A stretch of DNA of 64,000 bases. Source: Sinorhizobium medicae (GTDB lineage: Bacteria; Pseudomonadota; Alphaproteobacteria; Rhizobiales; Rhizobiaceae). Under the pieces are notes generated by a model, which was not told the origin of the DNA, did not search any database, and saw only the letters and a program-made list of their open reading frames with translations. Position numbers and translations under genes: made by a program. Positions 1 to 9,906 of this stretch are shown here, one piece after another. The stretch spans positions 1-64,000 of the forward strand of contig NZ_VITA01000011.1 in the NCBI RefSeq assembly GCF_007827695.1, read 5' to 3'. Within the stretch, counting starts at the first letter, position 1; every line of letters starts with the position of its first letter.

Positions 1-95
1 GCCGAATCATAGCCGCGATATTCCAGACGCTTCAAGGCTTCGACCAGCCGCTCCGAAACCGGCTGATGTCCAACGATACCAACAATCCCGCACAT
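1..95 (-). CDS. glmS: Glucosamine-fructose-6-phosphate aminotransferase, N-terminal fragment
   Basis: Only the first 31 codons lie in the window; the gene runs off the left edge. The start reads MCGIVGIVG, giving the N-terminal catalytic Cys2 of class II glutamine amidotransferases, followed by the LEYRGYDSA motif typical of GlmS. The enzyme makes glucosamine-6-phosphate from fructose-6-phosphate and glutamine, the first step to UDP-GlcNAc. It follows glmU on the same strand after a 177-nt gap, so the two sequential pathway genes may be co-transcribed. Confidence 0.93.
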   Translation of the reverse strand, partial: MCGIVGIVGHQPVSERLVEALKRLEYRGYDS

Positions 96-272
96 ATCCC
101 TCTCCGCGTCTCTTCACGCCTTAAATGCGTGTCGACTAAAATGCAGCGACCCTTGAGCGTCTGAACAGGACGCGCGGCGCGAAAGGTCACCCGTTGAAAT
201 CCTTGGTAGCGAAAATGCGCCGCTAGGCAATCCGTTTTGATTTCACTTTCAATGTCAGTATTTAACGCGCGT

Positions 273-1643
273 CTACTCCGCGGCCTTGGCGATCTTTCGT
301 GCCAGCTTTTCAGCCTTGTAGCGTTCGCGCAAGATCGGTGCCCTGCCCGGCTTCACCTCCTGGCGTGCACGGCCAAAAGCAACGGCGTCCGCCGGTACGT
401 CTTCCGTAATCACGCTTCCGGATGCGATGAGTGCCCCGTCGCCGATCGAGACCGGAGCGACCAGCGCCGAATTGGAACCGATAAAGGCGTTCGCGCCAAT
501 GCGCGTGACGTGCTTGTTCACGCCATCATAGTTGCAGGTGATTGTTCCGGCCCCGATATTCGTGCCGGCGCCGACAAAGGCGTCACCGATATAGGTAAGA
601 TGGCTGACCTTGGCCCCGGCCCCGATCTCTGCCTTCTTCACCTCGCAGAAATTGCCGACTTTCGAGTTCGCTCCGAGGTCGGCACCTGTGCGCAGGCGTG
701 CAAAGGGCCCGACCGCTGCCCCGGCGCGGACGTGTGCGCCCTCGAGATGGGAGAAGGCGTGGATGATCGCGCCGCTTTCCACGCGCACGCCAGGTCCGAA
801 GACGACGTTCGGTTCCACGAGAACGTCCTGCGCAAGCGCCGTATCCCAGGAAAGGAACACGGTCTCGGGTGCGACCATCGAGACGCCGGCCAGCATCAGT
901 TCGTGACGCCGACGCTGTTGCCAGAGGCGCTCGATATAAGCAAGTTCGGCGCGGGTGTTGCAGCCGGTAAGTTCCTCTTCGGGCGCTTCGACGGCGATCG
1001 CTCGGCCGCCGAGGGACCGGACGATCTCGACGAGATCGGTGAGGTAGTACTCGCCCTTGGCATTGGTATTGCCGACGCGATCCAGCAGATCGAGAGCCTT
1101 GCGGCCGTCGATTGCCATGAGTCCGCCATTGCAATAGGTGATACGGCGTTCCTCCTCGGAGGCGTCCCTGTGTTCGCGAATGGCGACGAGTGCATCACCT
1201 TCAACGATGAGGCGCCCGTATCCGGTTGGATCCGCGGCCTGAAAGCCGATCACGACGACGTCGTTTCCGGCGGCAAGACCGTCACGCGCCGCCTCGAGGG
1301 GCGCGGCGGTGATCAGTGGCGTGTCCCCGAAAACGACCAGGATGTCATCATAGCCTTTCGCGATTGCCTCGCGCGCGGCAAGCACTGCGTGAGCGGTCCC
1401 CAGCCGTTCCTTCTGGAGAAGGGCGGTGACCGCGACGTCGCCTGTATTCGCGGCGGCGGCCACCGCTTCCGCGTCGCGTCCGACGACCAGCGCCACATCG
1501 GAGATCGATGCACTCGCCAGGGCATCCACGACGTGGCTGATCATTGCCCGCCCCGCGACGGGGTGCAGCACCTTCGACATGGCGGATTTCATCCGCGTGC
1601 TCTCGCCAGCTGCCAGGATGATCGCCAGGCAAGTCCGTTCCAT
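273..1643 (-). CDS. glmU: Bifunctional GlmU: GlcNAc-1-P uridyltransferase / GlcN-1-P acetyltransferase
   Basis: 456 residues, the usual length. The N-terminal half is the nucleotidyltransferase, with [11 protein letters not shown] near residue 10; the C-terminal half is a left-handed beta helix of hexapeptide repeats with the acetyl-CoA-binding region around [13 protein letters not shown]. It makes UDP-GlcNAc for peptidoglycan and lipid A. I chose the ATG at 1643 (MERTCLAI) rather than an in-frame ATG 11 codons upstream because the protein family begins at this point. It lies just upstream of glmS, which acts earlier in the same pathway. Confidence 0.96.
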   Translation of the reverse strand: MERTCLAIILAAGESTRMKSAMSKVLHPVAGRAMISHVVDALASASISDVALVVGRDAEAVAAAANTGDVAVTALLQKERLGTAHAVLAAREAIAKGYDDILVVFGDTPLITAAPLEAARDGLAAGNDVVVIGFQAADPTGYGRLIVEGDALVAIREHRDASEEERRITYCNGGLMAIDGRKALDLLDRVGNTNAKGEYYLTDLVEIVRSLGGRAIAVEAPEEELTGCNTRAELAYIERLWQQRRRHELMLAGVSMVAPETVFLSWDTALAQDVLVEPNVVFGPGVRVESGAIIHAFSHLEGAHVRAGAAVGPFARLRTGADLGANSKVGNFCEVKKAEIGAGAKVSHLTYIGDAFVGAGTNIGAGTITCNYDGVNKHVTRIGANAFIGSNSALVAPVSIGDGALIASGSVITEDVPADAVAFGRARQEVKPGRAPILRERYKAEKLARKIAKAAE

Positions 1644-1810
1644 ACTCTGATCTCCTTGGTACTCTCCGGACAGCATCCGGAGCAGAATCGCAGGCCGTAG
1701 CCGCGCCGTTTTTCAGGCGTTCCTATCAGCAACATATTGCGAGAACCATAACTCGCACAATCACGTAGCATTAATTCCGTTCAAACCGGATGATACACGG
1801 GACTTTGCCG

Positions 1811-3457
1811 TCAACCCGGCGGCCGCAGCCGGCTTTCCGTCAGAAGGCCGCTTTCCTCGAGGATGGGATAGGCGACGGATGCGATATGCGCGTTGATGCG
1901 CTTCAGGTCACGCAGCATGTCGAGGTGCAGCGAACTGGTCTGAAGACTTTCGAGAAGACCGCCGCGCAACCGCTCCAGATGCCGCTCGGCCGAGCGCTTC
2001 TCCATATGACGCACGTTTACCTTTACCTCGATGAGATGGCGCGCAAGGTCGGCATTGCGCGTGACGAATATGGTCTGGGCGATGCGCAGATTATCGATGG
2101 TGAGATCGAAAAGGCCCTTCAGCTCCTGATAGCCTTCCTCGGAGAATCGCAGCCCCCCCCTCACCTTTTTGGCGATCTGCTCGCAAAGGCCTTTTTCGAT
2201 GATGTCGCCCATGTGCTCCAGGTTGATGGCATAGTCGATGATCACGATCGAACGGCGGCCATCCTCTTCATTGAGACCATCGCGCCCCAGCCGCGAAAGG
2301 AAGATTTTCACTTCCTGCTGCAACAGGTCGACCTGCCGTTCGTATTTCTCAATGTCGCCGAGATCGTTGACGTCATTCCTGCTGAATGCCTCGGAGGCAC
2401 GCATCAGCATGACCTCGATCAGATCGCCCACTCTCAGGACCTCTCGCGTCGCGCCGGAAAGGGCCATCACCGGCGTATCGAGCGTCGCTTCGTCGAGAAA
2501 GTGCGGCCCGGACTCCCCCGCTTCGTCGTCCGGGACGAACCGATTCATGGTGCGGGCGAGCAAGCCGGCGAATGGCCAGGCGACGATGGCCAAAAGGAGA
2601 TTGAAAAGCAGGTGAATGTCGACGGGCAGGTTCTGTCGCGGCAGCGGCAGACTCTGCAGAAAATCGGCACTGACGCTAACGGCCGGAAGGGCGACCAGGC
2701 AGCCGATTCCGCGCACCACGAGATTGCCGAGCGTGACTCGTCGAGCGGCAGGCGCCGAACCGAGCGTGGTGATAACCGGCGGGATCGCCCCCCCGAGATT
2801 GGCCCCGAGCACCAGAGCGACGGTCAGTCCGGGTGAAAGCACCCCGGCAGAGGAAAGCGACAGCACCAGCATTACGACGGCAAGACTGGAGGATGACGCA
2901 AATGCGAGACCGGCCGATATGATCATCGCCACGGGCAACGCGCTATCGAGCATGCCGAGAAACGCTGCCAGAGCCTGGGACTGGCGCATCGGCTCGGTCG
3001 CGGCGCCGAGCAACTCGAGCGAAAGAAGCATCACGCCAATGCCCACAAGCGCGTAGCCCGCGCCCTGGCGGGCGCTCGACCGGCTCAGCCGGTGTGTCGC
3101 AACGCCCGCGAGGATGAGCAGCGGCGATAGCCAGCCGATGCCGAGGGCGACGATCCACGCTGTCATCGCCGTGCCGACATTGGCGCCGAGCAACACGATC
3201 TGCGCCATCTGCGAGCGGATCAGCCCCTTCTCCACGAAAGAGGCCGTCATGAGGGCCGTCGCCGTCGAACTCTGCAGGCCGAGGGTTGCGACGAGCCCCG
3301 TCGCAAAAGCCCGTAAGGGACCGTCCGTGCCGCGCGCAAGGCCTGATCGAAGCCGCGCTCCGAACGCACGCGTGACCCCTTCCTTGACGAGCGACAGGCC
3401 GAACAGCAACAGCGCGACTGCGCCGAAGAGATTGACCATCACGATGGTGGACTGCAT
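1811..3457 (-). CDS. Na+/phosphate symporter family protein (Na/Pi cotransporter II) with PhoU-like tail
   Basis: 548 residues. The N-terminal two thirds has about eight to nine hydrophobic segments arranged as two inverted Na_Pi_cotrans repeats, with the QSSTATA motif near residue 60 and a related SSSSLAVVM segment in the second repeat, both typical of this family. The last ~200 residues are soluble and helical and resemble PhoU-type domains. The likely role is sodium-driven phosphate uptake or phosphate balance at the inner membrane. It stands alone, divergent from ppiD. Whether it imports or exports phosphate cannot be told from sequence. Confidence 0.88.
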   Translation of the reverse strand: MQSTIVMVNLFGAVALLLFGLSLVKEGVTRAFGARLRSGLARGTDGPLRAFATGLVATLGLQSSTATALMTASFVEKGLIRSQMAQIVLLGANVGTAMTAWIVALGIGWLSPLLILAGVATHRLSRSSARQGAGYALVGIGVMLLSLELLGAATEPMRQSQALAAFLGMLDSALPVAMIISAGLAFASSSSLAVVMLVLSLSSAGVLSPGLTVALVLGANLGGAIPPVITTLGSAPAARRVTLGNLVVRGIGCLVALPAVSVSADFLQSLPLPRQNLPVDIHLLFNLLLAIVAWPFAGLLARTMNRFVPDDEAGESGPHFLDEATLDTPVMALSGATREVLRVGDLIEVMLMRASEAFSRNDVNDLGDIEKYERQVDLLQQEVKIFLSRLGRDGLNEEDGRRSIVIIDYAINLEHMGDIIEKGLCEQIAKKVRGGLRFSEEGYQELKGLFDLTIDNLRIAQTIFVTRNADLARHLIEVKVNVRHMEKRSAERHLERLRGGLLESLQTSSLHLDMLRDLKRINAHIASVAYPILEESGLLTESRLRPPG

Positions 3458-3807
3458 GAATGACTTCCCGTAATGGCCCGCGGGTTGAAATTCCCACAGG
3501 ATATGGAAGACACGATTCCCATCAGTTTGCCACAGGACGGCGCGCTTCCAACGCTTAATTTGCAGCCCATTTTAGATTGCCGGCTAACAAATTCCGACAT
3601 TGCTTTCGTCATTGACGCCTTTGCTGGCTTTGTTATTGAAAGCTGGATGGTCCTTGTCATGCGACGCAGTCACGGGTGAACAGTGCGAACGCAAAGCTGC
3701 CAGCGGCAATTAGCACCGAACCGCCCTTCAATTCCTCTCTGGTTTGTTCTAAGGAACGAATTCATTCGGCGTCACGCCAGCGTATCCCAACGAGGTTTTC
3801 TGCCCAC
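3458..3807. other. Divergent intergenic region between Na/Pi symporter and ppiD
   Basis: 350 nt separating two divergent genes, so it must hold both promoters. It is more AT-rich than its flanks around 3540-3660. Short open frames cross it (for example 3473-3679 on the plus strand), but none has a convincing ribosome binding site or recognisable protein. I see no clear pho-box-like direct repeat. Confidence 0.5.
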
Positions 3808-5700
3808 ATGCTCGACTCCCTGAGAAACGCCGCCCAGACCCGGGTCGTCAAAGCCCTGCTGGCCCTTCTCATCCTCTCATTTATGGTGTGGGGTGGTCAG
3901 ACGTTGATGGTGCCAAACACGCCCAATGCGGTGGTTACCGTCGGCGACATCAAGGTGTCGCCGAGCGACTTCCGGCTGGCCTACGAGCGGCAGGTGGCTT
4001 TGCTTTCGAGACAGCTCGGTACGCCGCTGACGCGTCAGCAGGCGCAAGCCTTCGGGGTTGAAAACCAGGTCTATGCCCAACTGGTGGCAGGCGCGGCACT
4101 CGACCAGCTCGCCACCGACATGAATCTCGGCCTGTCCGAGGACAGGCTGGCGCGGCTGATCGGCGAAGACCCGGCCTTCCACGGCGTCAACGGCCAATTC
4201 GATCGGCTGACATTCTCCAGCGTTCTGCGCAATGCGGGGCTGACGGAGCAGGACTACATTAACAACCGCAGCCAGGTTGCGGTTCGCTCGCAGATCGTCG
4301 ATGCGCTCACGGACGGCTACACGGCGCCGAAGGTGTTGGTGGAGGCCGTCGACAAGTATCGCCACGAGACGCGCACGGTCGACTATCTCCTGCTCTCCAA
4401 CGCAAATATCGACGCGGTCAAGACGCCGGGGGATGATGTACTCGCTCCGTGGTTCGAAAGCCGCAAGGCGAATTACCGAGCTCCCGAATACCGCAAGTTC
4501 AGCTACATCAAACTCGAGCCGGAGGACCTCGCCGCGTCCGATTCCGTGACGGAGGAAGAGCTCCGCGCCGATTACGACAAGCGCAAGGAAAGCTTCCGCA
4601 CGCCGGCAACGAGAACGGTCGAACAGCTCGCCTTCCCGTCGCGAGAGGCAGCCGACGCCGCGGCCGCAAAGCTTTCCGCCGGAACGTCCTTCGACGATCT
4701 GGTCAAGGCCGAAGGCAAGACGTCGGCGGACGTTCTGCTCGGCGACTTCACCAAGGAGCGCATGCCTGACGCAAAGATTGCCGATGCAGCCTTTGCCGTT
4801 GCTCAGGACGGCGGCACCACGCCCGTGGTCGACGGCCCATTCGGCCCGGTCATCCTGCGCGTGACCAATATTCGGTCGGAAGCCGTTCGAAGCTATGATG
4901 AAGTGAAGGAAGAACTGCGCAAGGAGATCGCTCTCGACGCGGCGCGCGATCAGCTCGTCGGTCTTCACGACAAGATCGAAGACGAACGTGCCGGCGGCGT
5001 GACCGTCAAGGAGATTGCCGAACAGCTGAAGCTCAAGCTTGTCACTGTCGTTGCGGTAGACGCTTCCGGCAAGGATCAGAACGGCGATGATGTGAAGGAC
5101 CTGCCGGAACCGCGGGCTCTTCTCCAGGAAGTCTTCAAGGCCGACGTGGGCACAGATACGCTCTCGGTCAATATCGGGCGCGACGGCTCCGTCTGGTTCG
5201 ATGTCGAGGAGATCATCCCGGGCCGCGACCGGACTCTCGACGAGGTGCGCGACGAAGTGGCGGCCGACTGGACCGCGGAGCAGCAGCGTGCGGCGCTTGC
5301 GGCAAAGGCGAAGGAACTCAAGGAGCGCGTGGAAAAGGGCGCCAAGCTCGCCGATATCGCGAGCGAACTTGGCCTCGTGGTCGAGACCAAGACCGGGCTG
5401 ACCCGCTCGACGAACGATGCGACGCTCAGTCCTGCTGCGGTGATCGCGGCCTTCGGAGGCGCGAACGGCCACGTTGCCAATGCTCCGGGGATTGGCGGCG
5501 ACGGCCAGGTGCTCATGCAGGTCACGGCAGTCGAGGAGAAAGCGCCTGCCGACGCCCTCGACAATGACAGCCGTCAGATCGAAGCGATTGCGCGGGCGAG
5601 CGGCGACGACATCCTGGATCAGATGGTCTCGACACTGCAAACCGCCTATGGCGTCTCGATCAACCAGACGCTTGCCGAAACGGCGCTGGCGCAACGGTGA
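3808..5700 (+). CDS. ppiD: Peptidyl-prolyl cis-trans isomerase D-like periplasmic chaperone
   Basis: 630 residues. A short cytoplasmic N-terminus is followed by one membrane anchor (about residues 14-31), a SurA-N/PpiD-N-like chaperone domain, a central parvulin (PPIC-type) region near residues 260-380, and a long C-terminal helical region. It should help fold outer membrane and secreted proteins from the periplasmic face of the inner membrane. The ATG at 3808 (MLDSLRNAAQ) is preferred over an upstream in-frame ATG because it starts directly before the anchor. trpD follows after 18 nt, so the genes are probably co-transcribed. Confidence 0.9.
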   Translation: MLDSLRNAAQTRVVKALLALLILSFMVWGGQTLMVPNTPNAVVTVGDIKVSPSDFRLAYERQVALLSRQLGTPLTRQQAQAFGVENQVYAQLVAGAALDQLATDMNLGLSEDRLARLIGEDPAFHGVNGQFDRLTFSSVLRNAGLTEQDYINNRSQVAVRSQIVDALTDGYTAPKVLVEAVDKYRHETRTVDYLLLSNANIDAVKTPGDDVLAPWFESRKANYRAPEYRKFSYIKLEPEDLAASDSVTEEELRADYDKRKESFRTPATRTVEQLAFPSREAADAAAAKLSAGTSFDDLVKAEGKTSADVLLGDFTKERMPDAKIADAAFAVAQDGGTTPVVDGPFGPVILRVTNIRSEAVRSYDEVKEELRKEIALDAARDQLVGLHDKIEDERAGGVTVKEIAEQLKLKLVTVVAVDASGKDQNGDDVKDLPEPRALLQEVFKADVGTDTLSVNIGRDGSVWFDVEEIIPGRDRTLDEVRDEVAADWTAEQQRAALAAKAKELKERVEKGAKLADIASELGLVVETKTGLTRSTNDATLSPAAVIAAFGGANGHVANAPGIGGDGQVLMQVTAVEEKAPADALDNDSRQIEAIARASGDDILDQMVSTLQTAYGVSINQTLAETALAQR

Positions 5701-5718
5701 CGACGGAGAAGTGAATTC

Positions 5719-6732
5719 ATGAGTGATTTGAAACCGTTCGTCGCCAAAGTCGCAGCGCGCGAGGCACTTAGCCGCGACGATGCACGCGCGGCCTTCGAGA
5801 TCATCATGTCCGGGGCGGCCACGCCGTCGCAGATCGGCGGCTTTCTCATGGCGCTCCGTGTACGCGGCGAAACGGTCGACGAGATCGTGGGTGCCGTCGG
5901 GGCGATGCGTGCACGCATGTTGCACGTGAAGGCGCCGGACGGTTCGATCGACATTGTCGGCACCGGCGGCGACGGCGCCGGCACCTACAATATTTCGACG
6001 TTGGCCGCGCTGATCGTTGCAGGCGCGGGGGTGCCGGTCGCCAAGCACGGCAACCGTGCGCTGAGCTCGAAATCAGGAACGGCCGATGCGCTCTCCTGCC
6101 TGGGCGTCAATCTCGAAATAGGGCCCGAGGCAATCTCGCGCTGCATCGGCGAAGCCGGTCTGGGCTTCATGTTCGCGCAGCAGCACCATTCGGCTATGCG
6201 CCATGTCGGTCCGACGCGGGTGGAACTCGGAACGAGAACGATCTTCAACCTGCTCGGCCCCCTCGCCAATCCGGCCGGCGTTCGGCAACAGCTCGTCGGC
6301 GTCTACGCGCCGCAATGGGTCGATCCGCTGGCAGAGGTGCTCCGCGATCTCGGCTCCGAGAGTGTCTGGGTCGTCCATGGCGAAGGGCTCGACGAGATCA
6401 CGACGACCGGAGTGACCAAGGTTGCGGCGCTCAAGGACGGCACGATCACCAACTTCGAACTGACACCGGCCGATTTCGGGCTCGAGCGCGTTACGCTCGA
6501 TGCCTTGAAGGGCGGTGACGGCGCCCATAACGCCGCCGCGCTGCAAGCTGTTCTCGACGGTGCGGAGAATGCCTACCGGGACATTTCCCTTGCGAACGCC
6601 GCCGCTTCGTTGATGATAGCGGGGCGCGCAAAGGACCTGATGGAGGGCATGGACTTGGCCCGGAAATCGCTTTCGAGCGGCGCCGCAAAGGTCGCCTTGC
6701 AGCGATTGATCACCGTTTCGAACGCGGCATGA
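5719..6732 (+). CDS. trpD: Anthranilate phosphoribosyltransferase
   Basis: 337 residues, full length. The glycine-rich GTGGDG motif near residue 78 and [12 protein letters not shown] near 106 form the PRPP and anthranilate binding sites. It transfers phosphoribose from PRPP to anthranilate, the second step of tryptophan synthesis. It lies 18 nt after ppiD and 9 nt before trpC, in a trpD-trpC-moaC-moeA run. trpE, F, B and A are not in the window, so the pathway is split. Confidence 0.97.
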   Translation: MSDLKPFVAKVAAREALSRDDARAAFEIIMSGAATPSQIGGFLMALRVRGETVDEIVGAVGAMRARMLHVKAPDGSIDIVGTGGDGAGTYNISTLAALIVAGAGVPVAKHGNRALSSKSGTADALSCLGVNLEIGPEAISRCIGEAGLGFMFAQQHHSAMRHVGPTRVELGTRTIFNLLGPLANPAGVRQQLVGVYAPQWVDPLAEVLRDLGSESVWVVHGEGLDEITTTGVTKVAALKDGTITNFELTPADFGLERVTLDALKGGDGAHNAAALQAVLDGAENAYRDISLANAAASLMIAGRAKDLMEGMDLARKSLSSGAAKVALQRLITVSNAA

Positions 6733-6741
6733 GGAAAAGAC

Positions 6742-7557
6742 ATGACGGACATCCTGCGTCGGATCGAAGCCTATAAGCGCGGCGAGATCGCGGCCGCGAA
6801 AGTACGTCTTCCGCTGGCCGAATTGAAGGCGCGGATTGCCGAACAGTCGCCGCCGCGCGGATTCCGTGCTGCACTCGGGGCGCACCGGGAAAAAGGCGAC
6901 TTCGGCTTGATCGCCGAAATCAAGAAGGCGAGCCCGTCGAAAGGATTGATCCGGCCGGATTTCGATCCTCCGGAACTGGCGAAGGCCTATGCCGCTGGCG
7001 GCGCTGCCTGTTTGTCCGTCCTTACCGACGCGCCGAGCTTCCAGGGTGCACCGGAGTTCCTGACGAAGGCACGCGAGGCCTGCCCGCTCCCGGCGCTGCG
7101 CAAGGACTTCATGTTCGACACCTATCAGGTTTTCGAAGCGCGGGCCTGGGGTGCCGATTGCATTCTGCTGATCATGGCGTCGCTTGCCGACGATGATGCT
7201 CGCCGGCTGGAAGAAGCTGCATTCGCACTCGGCATGGACGTCCTTGTCGAAGTACACGACGCGGAGGAAATGGATAGAGCACTTCGCTTGTCATCTCCGC
7301 TCGTCGGTATCAATAACCGTAATCTCAGGACGTTCGAGGTTGACCTTGCCGTCTCCGAAAGGCTCGCGACGATGGTCTCCTCCGACCATCTCCTGGTCGG
7401 CGAGAGCGGCGTTTTCACTCACGAAGACTGCCGACGCCTTGAGAAGAGCGGGATTACCACCTTCCTGGTCGGTGAAAGCCTGATGAGGAAGGACGACGTC
7501 GAGGCGGCAACGCGTGCGCTGCTGACCGGCTCCGCAAACATTCTGGCGGCAGAGTGA
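6742..7557 (+). CDS. trpC: Indole-3-glycerol phosphate synthase
   Basis: 271 residues, a single-function (beta/alpha)8 barrel without a fused TrpF domain. The catalytic lysine motif [10 protein letters not shown], the [11 protein letters not shown] segment, VGINNRNL and the phosphate-binding VGES loop are all present. It closes the indole ring from carboxyphenylamino-deoxyribulose phosphate. A GAGGAAAAGAC ribosome binding region lies before the ATG. Its stop codon overlaps the moaC start (ATGA), indicating translational coupling. Confidence 0.97.
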   Translation: MTDILRRIEAYKRGEIAAAKVRLPLAELKARIAEQSPPRGFRAALGAHREKGDFGLIAEIKKASPSKGLIRPDFDPPELAKAYAAGGAACLSVLTDAPSFQGAPEFLTKAREACPLPALRKDFMFDTYQVFEARAWGADCILLIMASLADDDARRLEEAAFALGMDVLVEVHDAEEMDRALRLSSPLVGINNRNLRTFEVDLAVSERLATMVSSDHLLVGESGVFTHEDCRRLEKSGITTFLVGESLMRKDDVEAATRALLTGSANILAAE

Positions 7558-8051
7558 TGAGCGGGCCTGCCCTCACCCATATCGACAGCGCCGGCGAAGC
7601 GAGCATGGTCGATGTCGGCGACAAGACCGAGACGGTCCGCGTCGCCGTCGCGGAGGGCTTCGTCAGGATGAAGCCGGAGACGTTGGCACTGATTCGCGAA
7701 GGAAATGCCAAGAAGGGCGACGTTATCGCAACCGCCCGGCTCGCGGGAATAATGGCCGCCAAGCAGACATCGAGCCTCATTCCGCTCTGCCATCCATTGA
7801 TGCTGACGAAAGTGTCGGTCGAGATTGCCCCGGATGACGCGCTCCCCGGTTTGCGGGTAGAAGCGATGGCGAAGCTGACCGGCCGAACGGGTGTCGAAAT
7901 GGAAGCACTGACTGCCGTCAGCGTCGCCTGCCTTACGATCTACGACATGGCCAAGGCCGCGGACCGGGACATGGAAATCGGCGGGGTGCGGCTGGTCAGT
8001 AAATCGGGCGGGCGTTCCGGCGACTATCGTCGCGAGGGAGACATGCGCTGA
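7557..8051 (+). CDS. moaC: Cyclic pyranopterin monophosphate synthase
   Basis: 164 residues. [13 protein letters not shown] and [16 protein letters not shown] are the hallmark MoaC motifs. With MoaA it turns GTP into cyclic pyranopterin monophosphate, the first step of molybdenum cofactor synthesis. The ATG at 7557 overlaps the trpC TGA; a GTG one codon upstream is an alternative start. It overlaps moeA at its own stop. Its place behind trpC ties two unrelated pathways into one transcript. Confidence 0.96.
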   Translation: MSGPALTHIDSAGEASMVDVGDKTETVRVAVAEGFVRMKPETLALIREGNAKKGDVIATARLAGIMAAKQTSSLIPLCHPLMLTKVSVEIAPDDALPGLRVEAMAKLTGRTGVEMEALTAVSVACLTIYDMAKAADRDMEIGGVRLVSKSGGRSGDYRREGDMR

Positions 8052-9271
8052 TGTCGCTTCTTTCGGTCGAGGAGGCGCTGAAGAGAATTTTGGCAAAAGC
8101 GCGACCGCCGCAACGGGTGGAACGCGTGGCGCTCCATGATTGCCTCGGGCGGGTACTCGCCGAAGATGTCGCAGCCCGTCTAACCCACCCTCCCTTCGAC
8201 AATTCCGCCATGGACGGCTATGCCGTTCGCTACGAGGATATTGCCGCAATCGGAACGGAGCTCACCGTCATCGGGCAATCCGCCGCCGGAAGCGGTTTTC
8301 GCGGTCAAATCAGATCCGGCGAGGCTGTGCGGATCTTTACCGGAGCACCTGTGCCTGCAGGGGCTGACACCGTAATCATTCAAGAAGATACGGAAAACCT
8401 GCCGGAGGGACGCATTCGCACGCTGTTTGCGCCGTCCAAAGGCCGGCACATCCGCCTGGCGGGCCAGGACTTTCTCGCGGATGACATAGCACTCACGGCC
8501 GGAACCGCGCTCGATGCCGGCCGGTTGACGCTTGCTGCCGGGATGAACCATCCGGAGTTGCCGGTTCTTGCACGACCCAGAATCGCAATCCTCGCCACAG
8601 GCGACGAATTGCTGCCGCCGGGGAGCGCTCCCGGGGTTGACCAGATCATCGCCTCCAACAGTTTCGGGGTGGCCGCGATCGCCCGGGAGAACGGCGCCGA
8701 AGTTCTTGATCTTGGCATTGTCGGTGATGAGCCCGCGGCAATCGCCGCGGCCGTCTCCAAAGCGCACGCGGCTGAAGCGGATGTGCTTGTCACCCTCGGT
8801 GGTGCCTCGGTCGGCGATCACGATCTCGTCCAATCGACGCTGCTCGGCTGCGGCATGACGCTCGATTTCTGGCGTATTGCAATGCGCCCGGGAAAGCCGC
8901 TGATGGTCGGCGATCTCGACGGTATGACGGTTCTGGGTTTGCCCGGAAATCCCGTTTCCAGCCTTGTTTGCGCCTTGCTCTTCCTCGAACCATTGACGCG
9001 AAAGCTTGCTTATCTTCCGGCCCGTTCACGACTGTCCCAGGCACGACTTGCCACCCCGCTGCCGGCCAATGACCGGCGCCAGGACTATATACGTGCCCGC
9101 CTGACCCGGGAGGCCGACGGATCGTTCCTGGCCCACCCGTTCCCGCGCCAGGATTCGTCGATGGTCAGCGTTTTCGCCCAGTCCGATGGCCTGATCGTAA
9201 GGCCGCCTGGTGCCCCCGAGGCCAAGATCGGAGAGGCATGCAGTGTTTTCAAGTTGAGGGATTCAGTCTGA
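8051..9271 (+). CDS. moeA: Molybdopterin molybdenumtransferase
   Basis: 406 residues. Domain motifs appear in order: SAMDGYAV (N-terminal), GDELLPPG and GGASVGDHD in the MogA-like domain, MRPGKPLMVG, and GLPGNPVSS, followed by the C-terminal beta domain. It inserts molybdate into adenylylated molybdopterin. The start overlaps the moaC stop (TGATG). It ends 1 nt from a convergent membrane protein gene, so the operon stops here; lexA, which often follows moeA in rhizobia, is not present. Confidence 0.96.
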   Translation: MSLLSVEEALKRILAKARPPQRVERVALHDCLGRVLAEDVAARLTHPPFDNSAMDGYAVRYEDIAAIGTELTVIGQSAAGSGFRGQIRSGEAVRIFTGAPVPAGADTVIIQEDTENLPEGRIRTLFAPSKGRHIRLAGQDFLADDIALTAGTALDAGRLTLAAGMNHPELPVLARPRIAILATGDELLPPGSAPGVDQIIASNSFGVAAIARENGAEVLDLGIVGDEPAAIAAAVSKAHAAEADVLVTLGGASVGDHDLVQSTLLGCGMTLDFWRIAMRPGKPLMVGDLDGMTVLGLPGNPVSSLVCALLFLEPLTRKLAYLPARSRLSQARLATPLPANDRRQDYIRARLTREADGSFLAHPFPRQDSSMVSVFAQSDGLIVRPPGAPEAKIGEACSVFKLRDSV

Positions 9272-9272
9272 C

Positions 9273-9854
9273 CTAAAGCTGCGACCGGGAGGGCGTGCGC
9301 ACCCGCGCCGCTTGCCGGAACAATGAGGCCGATGCGAGCCATAGCGCGACAAACAACGCATTGACCCCAAGGATTTCCAGCGGCGGACTTTCCGGGTATC
9401 CCATCCCTGCACTCACCGCTACCGCGGCGACCAGCCCTTGAGCAAGGGACGTCGCGAACAAGGCGCGTGCCATTCCGTTCGGCCGCAGGCGCGCAATGAA
9501 GACTCCGATAATGCCCACCGCCGGCACGCAGACGTAAAGGAGGTTGGCGGGCCCATCCTCGGTCCCGATGATCCCGAGTGCGAAATTCATCCAGATCAGG
9601 AAGAACGCTGTCGCGAGCGCAACGCCGACGGCAGCGCGGTAGGCGCCGTTGGCCGATATCCTCGTTGCCAACTCGTAGATGCCGCCTGAGCCGGCCAGCA
9701 TGGCACCTAGAATCGCGAAATCCGCCTCGTCCCACGCTACTTCCCCGGTGACTTGCATTGCAAGCCAGGGTAACAGCATCAGCGCCGCAGCAGCACCCCA
9801 CGCCGCTCTCCTCCAGGGCCTCCCGCGTCCGCCATCTTCCGCATTCGCTGCCAT
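9273..9854 (-). CDS. Hypothetical multi-pass membrane protein
   Basis: 193 residues from the ATG at 9854, which has a GAGGTGAGG ribosome binding site; an upstream in-frame ATG at 9923 would run into the neighbouring gene. About five hydrophobic segments cover most of the protein, with a charged RP-rich N-terminus and an Arg-rich C-terminus. I do not recognise a family with certainty. It follows the CBS-domain protein on the same strand and converges with moeA. Confidence 0.7.
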   Translation of the reverse strand: MAANAEDGGRGRPWRRAAWGAAAALMLLPWLAMQVTGEVAWDEADFAILGAMLAGSGGIYELATRISANGAYRAAVGVALATAFFLIWMNFALGIIGTEDGPANLLYVCVPAVGIIGVFIARLRPNGMARALFATSLAQGLVAAVAVSAGMGYPESPPLEILGVNALFVALWLASASLFRQAARVRTPSRSQL

Positions 9855-9906
9855 CTGCCTCACCTCGCGCATTCGTCCGCGTTGCGCGCCGACTTGCCCG
9901 GTGGTG

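Noticed and set aside
237..1700. 487-codon plus-strand frame opposite glmU
   Set aside because: Shadow of glmU; no ribosome binding site or family-like sequence.
1790..2836. 348-codon plus-strand frame opposite the Na/Pi symporter
   Set aside because: Antisense to a clear membrane transporter; composition not protein-like.
3473..3679. 68-codon frame in the promoter region of ppiD
   Set aside because: No ribosome binding site, no hydrophobic or domain pattern, and it covers the place where both divergent promoters must lie.
3877..6048. Very long open frame (723 codons) on the minus strand opposite ppiD and trpD
   Set aside because: It is antisense to two well-supported genes, has no recognisable domain, and is rich in Arg, Asp and His, the usual shadow of GC-rich coding DNA.
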